Assembly (NCBI GenBank): GCA_021604605.1
Contig: BQJH01000033.1
Location: 1-16,660 of the forward strand
Length of the DNA stretch: 16,660 nt
Direction of reading: 5' to 3'
Source of the DNA: Hyphococcus sp.
Lineage (GTDB): Bacteria; Pseudomonadota; Alphaproteobacteria; Caulobacterales; Parvularculaceae
The notes under the pieces were generated by a model. That model had not been told where the DNA came from. It ran no database searches and saw nothing but the letters and a program-made list of their open reading frames with translations. This document shows positions 13,023-16,660 of this stretch, in pieces. The translations under genes and the position numbers were made by a program. Every line of letters begins with the position of its first letter. The stretch's first letter is position 1.

Positions 13023-14344
13023 TGAACCAGAATAATCAACTGGCGCCACTTGATATTGACGTTGATGAGGCGATGCCGATTGAACCGGTTAAAGCGGCTC
13101 AATATCTTCTCTATATTATTGCAGGCCTGTTTATCACGACGTTCGTTTGGGCGTCTGTTGCAAAGCTGGACCGCGTGACGCGCGGTCTTGGTAAAGTTGT
13201 CACCTCTAATCAACTACAAGAGCTTCAGTATTTTGAGGGCGGTATCGTCAAAGAGATATTAGTCTCGGCGGGCGACAAGGTGGAGGCAGGCCAGGTGCTT
13301 GTCCGCCTTGATCCAACGCAAATGAATGTTGAGTTCACCCAAGGGCGGGAAGAATATAATCTACTTGCAGCGCGGATTGTGCGTCTGGAAGCAGAGGCGG
13401 CGTTAAAACCTCTCGCTTTTCCGCCAGAGCTGGTCAATGCATCGCCGCGAATTGTCTCAAATGAACGCGCTCTCTTTGAGGCGCGTCAGGCCGAAATGCA
13501 AGCTGCCTTGAGCGTTGAAAAAAACAAACTGGCGCAAAAAGAAGAGGCGCAAAAAGACGCGGCGGTGTCTTTTGAAACGGCAGGAGAAGCATTCGCTTTC
13601 GCCAGTCAGGAACTGCAAATGATGCGGCGTCTGGTTGAGAAGGGAATTGAGCCGCGCGTTGAAATGTTACGGGCGCAACAGCGCGAAGCTGCAGCACGTG
13701 GTGAAAAACAACGCAGTGAGATTGCGGTGAATCGCAGCGCTTTGGAAGTTGAAGAAGCGGCAGGTGAAATTGACCGCATTGAAAAAACCTTCACCGCAAC
13801 TGCCGTTGATGAGCTCAATAAGGCAAAAGCTGAACTTGAAGATTTGAAGGGCGAATTGCCAGCGCTTGAAGACAAGGTTGCACGAACGGAAGTGCGCGCG
13901 CCCGTTGCCGGCACGGTTAACAGGGTCCTCGTTTCAACCATTGGCGGTGTTGTGCCTCCGGGAGAGACGATCGCAGAGATTGTGCCGAGCGAAGATGCGT
14001 TGCTCGTTGAGGCCAGGATCAAGCAGGCCGATATCGGGTTTTTAAGTCTGGGACAGGAAGCGAAAGTCAGCATTACGGCTTATGATTCTTCGGTTTATGG
14101 TTCCGCAAAAGGCGTGATTGAAAAAATCAGTCCTGACGCTATTGAAGACGAAAAAACCGGTGAGTTATTTTACAAGATTGTTGTGCGCACAGACAGCGAC
14201 AGCCTTGAAAGTAAGCGTGGCAATTTGAACATCATGCCGGGCATGGCCGCAGAAGTTGCGGTGCTGAACGGGAAGCGCACTGTGCTTGCCTATATCATGA
14301 AGCCGCTGGCGACGATTGGCGATAAAGCCCTGCAGGACAAATAA
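13022..14344 (+). CDS. HlyD-family membrane fusion protein of type I secretion (LapC-like)
   Basis: This periplasmic adaptor joins the ABC transporter to the TolC-like channel. The 440-residue protein has a short cytoplasmic N-terminus, one membrane span at about residues 26-47, a split lipoyl/barrel-sandwich domain (GGIVKEILVSAGDKVEAGQVL at 73-93 and RTEVRAPVAGTVNRVL at 288-303), and between them a long coiled coil (about 102-288) rich in Glu, Lys and Ala. A C-terminal beta-barrel region follows and the tail reads KRTVLAYIMKPL, a usual ending for type I HlyD/LapC/PrtE adaptors. Start and upstream stop overlap as TGATG. It is the last gene of the operon and a weak terminator-like hairpin follows. 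Confidence 0.95.
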   Translation: MNQNNQLAPLDIDVDEAMPIEPVKAAQYLLYIIAGLFITTFVWASVAKLDRVTRGLGKVVTSNQLQELQYFEGGIVKEILVSAGDKVEAGQVLVRLDPTQMNVEFTQGREEYNLLAARIVRLEAEAALKPLAFPPELVNASPRIVSNERALFEARQAEMQAALSVEKNKLAQKEEAQKDAAVSFETAGEAFAFASQELQMMRRLVEKGIEPRVEMLRAQQREAAARGEKQRSEIAVNRSALEVEEAAGEIDRIEKTFTATAVDELNKAKAELEDLKGELPALEDKVARTEVRAPVAGTVNRVLVSTIGGVVPPGETIAEIVPSEDALLVEARIKQADIGFLSLGQEAKVSITAYDSSVYGSAKGVIEKISPDAIEDEKTGELFYKIVVRTDSDSLESKRGNLNIMPGMAAEVAVLNGKRTVLAYIMKPLATIGDKALQDK

Positions 14345-14347
14345 TAC

Positions 14348-14375
14348 GCGCCTTTCCGGCGCTGCCTTATTTTTA
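14348..14375 (+). terminator. weak intrinsic terminator after the type I secretion operon
   Basis: GCGCC (14348-14352) and GGCGC (14358-14362) form a five-base GC stem around the loop TTTCC, three bases after the adaptor stop. It is followed by TGCCTTATTTTTA. The T-run is interrupted and the stem is short, so read-through into glmS is possible. Confidence 0.4.
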
Positions 14376-14434
14376 CTATGATTATTATATAGCCGGGGCT
14401 AGATAGATGAAAATCACCGGTTGGAGTAAGAATA

Positions 14435-16261
14435 ATGTGTGGAATTATTGGCGTTCTTGGAAGAGCCGACGTATCGCCTGCAATTCTTGAGGGGCTTAAA
14501 AGGCTCGAATATCGCGGCTACGATTCTGCGGGTATCGCCACGCTCACCGAAGGCAGGCTGGCGCGCCGTAGAGCGGCCGGAAAACTCTCCGTTCTTGCTG
14601 ACGTTCTTCAAAAGGACCCCTTGGCCGGTTTCATCGGTATTGGTCACACCCGATGGGCGACCCATGGGGCGGCAACGAATGAAAACGCGCACCCACATGC
14701 CACAGAGCGGGTTGCGATTGTACACAATGGCATCATCGAGAATTTTGCTGAGCTGCGCCAGGAGTTGATCGGGAAAGGCCGGACCTTTTCATCGCAAACC
14801 GACACTGAAGTCGTTGCACAACTCATCACCGAGTATGTTGAGAATGAAAACCTTTCACCGAAAGATGCTTTTGCGAAAACACTTTCGCGGCTGCGCGGCG
14901 CGTTTGCCATTGCCGTAATCTTTACCGGTGAAGACGATCTTATTCTCGCGGCGCGGCGCGGTAGCCCGCTGGCGATTGGTCGCGGCGCCGACCAGATGTT
15001 TGTCGGGTCGGATGCTTTTGCGCTAGCGCCGTTCACCAATCTGGTTACATATTTAGAAGAAGGCGACTGGGCCGAGATCACCCGCGCCGGGTTTCAGGTC
15101 TTTGACGAGGGAGGCGTGAAAGTCACCAGAACGGAAGTTCAGTCTTCTGCTTCGGGCGCCATGGTTGACAAGGGCGGTCATCGCCACTTCATGGCAAAAG
15201 AAATTCACGAACAGCCGGAAGTTATTGCGCATACGCTGTCGCGTTACATTGATACGAAAAACAATACGCTGAGCCCGCAAAGTCTCACCTTTAATATGGA
15301 GACTTTTGACCGGCTGACGATCTCTGCATGCGGTACGGCTTACTATGCCGGCTTGATCGCAAAATACTGGTTTGAAAGTTGGGCGCGCCTGCCAGTTGAA
15401 ATCGATATTGCATCGGAGCTTCGCTACCGGGATGTGCCTTACGCGAAGAACGGCGGCGCCTTGTTTATATCGCAGTCTGGAGAGACGGCGGATACGCTGG
15501 CCGCTTTAAAAGACGCCAAGTCTCACGGGCAAAAAATTGCGGCGCTCGTTAATGTCACGGAATCCAGCATCGCTCGCGAAGCGGACACGATTTTCTCCAT
15601 TGCTGCGGGGCCTGAAATTGGGGTCGCTTCTACAAAGGCGTTTACATGCCAGCTGACTGCGCTGGCTTGCATTGCCATCGCGGCGGGGCGACAGCGAAAA
15701 CATTTGTCTAAAGAAGATGAGACAAGGCTCGTCAGCGCCCTTCTGGAATTGCCTCGTCTTGTTGTTGCGGCTCTTGCCAGTGAAAAAGATATTGAGGAAA
15801 TCGCGGCGGAAATCTCCAAAGCAACCGATGTTTTATATGTCGGGCGCGGCGCCAGTTTTCCGATCGCGATGGAGGGCGCTCTCAAGCTGAAAGAGATTTC
15901 TTATATTCATGCTGAAGGTTATGCCGCAGGTGAATTAAAGCACGGGCCGATTGCCCTGATTGATGAGCAATTGCCGGTTGTTGTCGTGGCGCCGAGTGAC
16001 CGCCATTACGGTAAAACGATTTCTAACATGCATGAGATTATTGCGCGCGGCGGTAAGCCGCTTTTGATCTCTGACAAAAAAGGGATTGCAGAAGCTGGCG
16101 ATGGGGTTTGGAAATCAATTGAAATCCCTGACACAGACCCATTATTGGCGCCGATTGTTTATGCGATCCCGGTTCAGCTGTTAGCGTATTATACAGCGAC
16201 GGCAAAAGGCACGGATGTTGACCAGCCGCGCAATCTCGCAAAGTCAGTAACGGTAGAATAA
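14435..16261 (+). CDS. glmS: glutamine-fructose-6-phosphate aminotransferase (isomerizing), GlmS
   Basis: GlmS turns fructose-6-phosphate and glutamine into glucosamine-6-phosphate, the first step towards UDP-GlcNAc for peptidoglycan, lipid A and other surface sugars. The 608-residue protein has the usual length and layout. An N-terminal glutaminase domain begins MCGIIGVLGR with Cys2 as nucleophile, and has RGYDSAG (27-33) and GHTRWATHG (70-78). A linker with FMAKEIHEQP (252-261) follows, then two SIS sugar-isomerase domains including ISQSGETADT (345-354). It ends with the invariant-type tail LAKSVTVE. GGAG at 14423-14426, eight bases before the ATG, is the ribosome binding site. The 90-base leader has an AT-rich TATTATATA stretch that might be a -10 region, but no clear -35. 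No glmS ribozyme-like structure is seen; that element belongs to Gram-positive bacteria. It converges on rmlC with one base between stop codons. Confidence 0.98.
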   Translation: MCGIIGVLGRADVSPAILEGLKRLEYRGYDSAGIATLTEGRLARRRAAGKLSVLADVLQKDPLAGFIGIGHTRWATHGAATNENAHPHATERVAIVHNGIIENFAELRQELIGKGRTFSSQTDTEVVAQLITEYVENENLSPKDAFAKTLSRLRGAFAIAVIFTGEDDLILAARRGSPLAIGRGADQMFVGSDAFALAPFTNLVTYLEEGDWAEITRAGFQVFDEGGVKVTRTEVQSSASGAMVDKGGHRHFMAKEIHEQPEVIAHTLSRYIDTKNNTLSPQSLTFNMETFDRLTISACGTAYYAGLIAKYWFESWARLPVEIDIASELRYRDVPYAKNGGALFISQSGETADTLAALKDAKSHGQKIAALVNVTESSIAREADTIFSIAAGPEIGVASTKAFTCQLTALACIAIAAGRQRKHLSKEDETRLVSALLELPRLVVAALASEKDIEEIAAEISKATDVLYVGRGASFPIAMEGALKLKEISYIHAEGYAAGELKHGPIALIDEQLPVVVVAPSDRHYGKTISNMHEIIARGGKPLLISDKKGIAEAGDGVWKSIEIPDTDPLLAPIVYAIPVQLLAYYTATAKGTDVDQPRNLAKSVTVE

Positions 16262-16262
16262 T

Positions 16263-16660
16263 TTAAAACGGCGAGCTGAAGTCGTTCCAGCTTGGCGCCG
16301 TTTTATCTTTCTCAGAAAGTGTGACGTCAGAGGCGTTCAGCCCCCAATCAATCGCAAGGGCTGGGTCATTCCACATAACCGCGCCGTCGCTTTCTTTGTG
16401 GTAATACGCGTCGACTTTATAACTGACGATGGTGTCTGGTTCGGTCGTAACGAACCCGTGTAAAAACCCTGCGGGTACGAACAATTGAGCGCCATTCTCC
16501 GCATTTAATTCTGCTTTTACCCATTGGCCAAAAGTTTCTGATGTTTTGCGCGCATCAACCGCGACATCAATGATCGCACCCGCGAGCACTCTGACAAGCT
16601 TTGCCTGTGCGTATGGCGGCGCCTGATAGTGGAGCCCGCGTAATGTTCCCTTGGCGGCAG
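16263..16660 (-). CDS. rmlC: dTDP-4-dehydrorhamnose 3,5-epimerase RmlC (3' part; start outside window)
   Basis: The open frame runs from the window edge to TAA at 16263-16265, giving 131 codons of the C-terminal part. The sequence at the edge, KGTLRGLHYQAPP then AQAKLVRV and GAIIDVAVDAR, is the active-site region of RmlC with its catalytic His in RGLHYQ. VPAGFLHGF and SYKVDAYYHKESD follow as usual in this cupin epimerase. RmlC carries out the third step from glucose-1-phosphate to dTDP-L-rhamnose. An internal GTG at 16589 that opens a shorter frame is not the start, because conserved sequence lies upstream of it. The full protein is normally about 180-190 residues, so roughly 50 residues lie beyond the window. 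Other rml genes may be upstream of it, outside the window. Confidence 0.95.
   Translation of the reverse strand, partial: AAKGTLRGLHYQAPPYAQAKLVRVLAGAIIDVAVDARKTSETFGQWVKAELNAENGAQLFVPAGFLHGFVTTEPDTIVSYKVDAYYHKESDGAVMWNDPALAIDWGLNASDVTLSEKDKTAPSWNDFSSPF
16265..16304. terminator. bidirectional terminator hairpin shared by glmS and rmlC
   Basis: AAAACGGCG (16265-16273) is the exact reverse complement of CGCCGTTTT (16296-16304). Inside them AGCTG (16274-16278) pairs with CAGCT (16288-16292), leaving a TGG bulge and a nine-base loop. On the plus strand the stem ends in a T-run (TTTTATCTTT) just after the glmS stop. On the minus strand it ends in TTTTAAATTATT. It overlaps the last codons of rmlC, so it should stop both converging transcripts. 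Confidence 0.75.

Noticed and set aside
14345..14434. A glmS ribozyme or riboswitch in the leader of glmS
   Set aside because: The leader is only 90 bases, no such structure is visible, and the element is known from Gram-positive bacteria.
1..16660. CRISPR arrays, insertion sequences, prophage genes, rRNA
   Set aside because: No regularly spaced repeats, transposase, phage-like or rRNA sequences were seen on either strand.

Overview
The window looks like a chromosomal segment of an alphaproteobacterium. The strongest clue is the tRNA-His gene at 1615-1691. It has no coded G at position -1, discriminator base A73 and a G1-U72 pair, the form known from a Caulobacter-like alphaproteobacterial subgroup. 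A System I cytochrome c maturation (ccm) locus and a LapB-type secretion ATPase fit this. I cannot name the genus.

Layout. (1) 1-1418: the end of a ccm operon, in the order ccmB (only its tail), ccmC, ccmE, ccmD. The ccmD gene is only 50 codons long. (2) 1419-1614: a short spacer that may hold a 42-codon reverse-strand reading frame, then tRNA-His. (3) 1730-5271: an accessory-looking block that reads AT-richer than its surroundings. An AraC-type regulator (reverse strand) is divergent from a lipoprotein serine hydrolase of the beta-lactamase/penicillin-binding fold, which is followed by a CPBP-type intramembrane protease. (4) 5349-9510: surface polysaccharide genes. A Wzy/O-antigen-ligase-like membrane protein (reverse) is divergent from a Wzx-like flippase and a GT4 glycosyltransferase. 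(5) 9716-14344: a tightly packed type I secretion operon encoding a TolC-like outer membrane protein, an ABC permease/ATPase and an HlyD-like adaptor. Its genes overlap and no substrate gene is in the window. (6) 14435-16261: glmS, followed tail to tail by the 3' part of rmlC on the reverse strand. Both share a hairpin that looks like a bidirectional terminator.

How the parts fit. GlmS makes glucosamine-6-phosphate and RmlC works in dTDP-rhamnose synthesis. Together with the flippase, polymerase/ligase-like protein and glycosyltransferase they suggest that this neighbourhood is devoted to envelope or exopolysaccharide synthesis. The type I system between them probably exports a surface or matrix protein encoded elsewhere. 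The ccm genes serve periplasmic c-type cytochrome assembly and are unrelated.

I see no clearly new multi-gene system. The least explained part is the AraC / lipoprotein hydrolase / CPBP protease block beside the tRNA. All intergenic gaps are under 300 bases.
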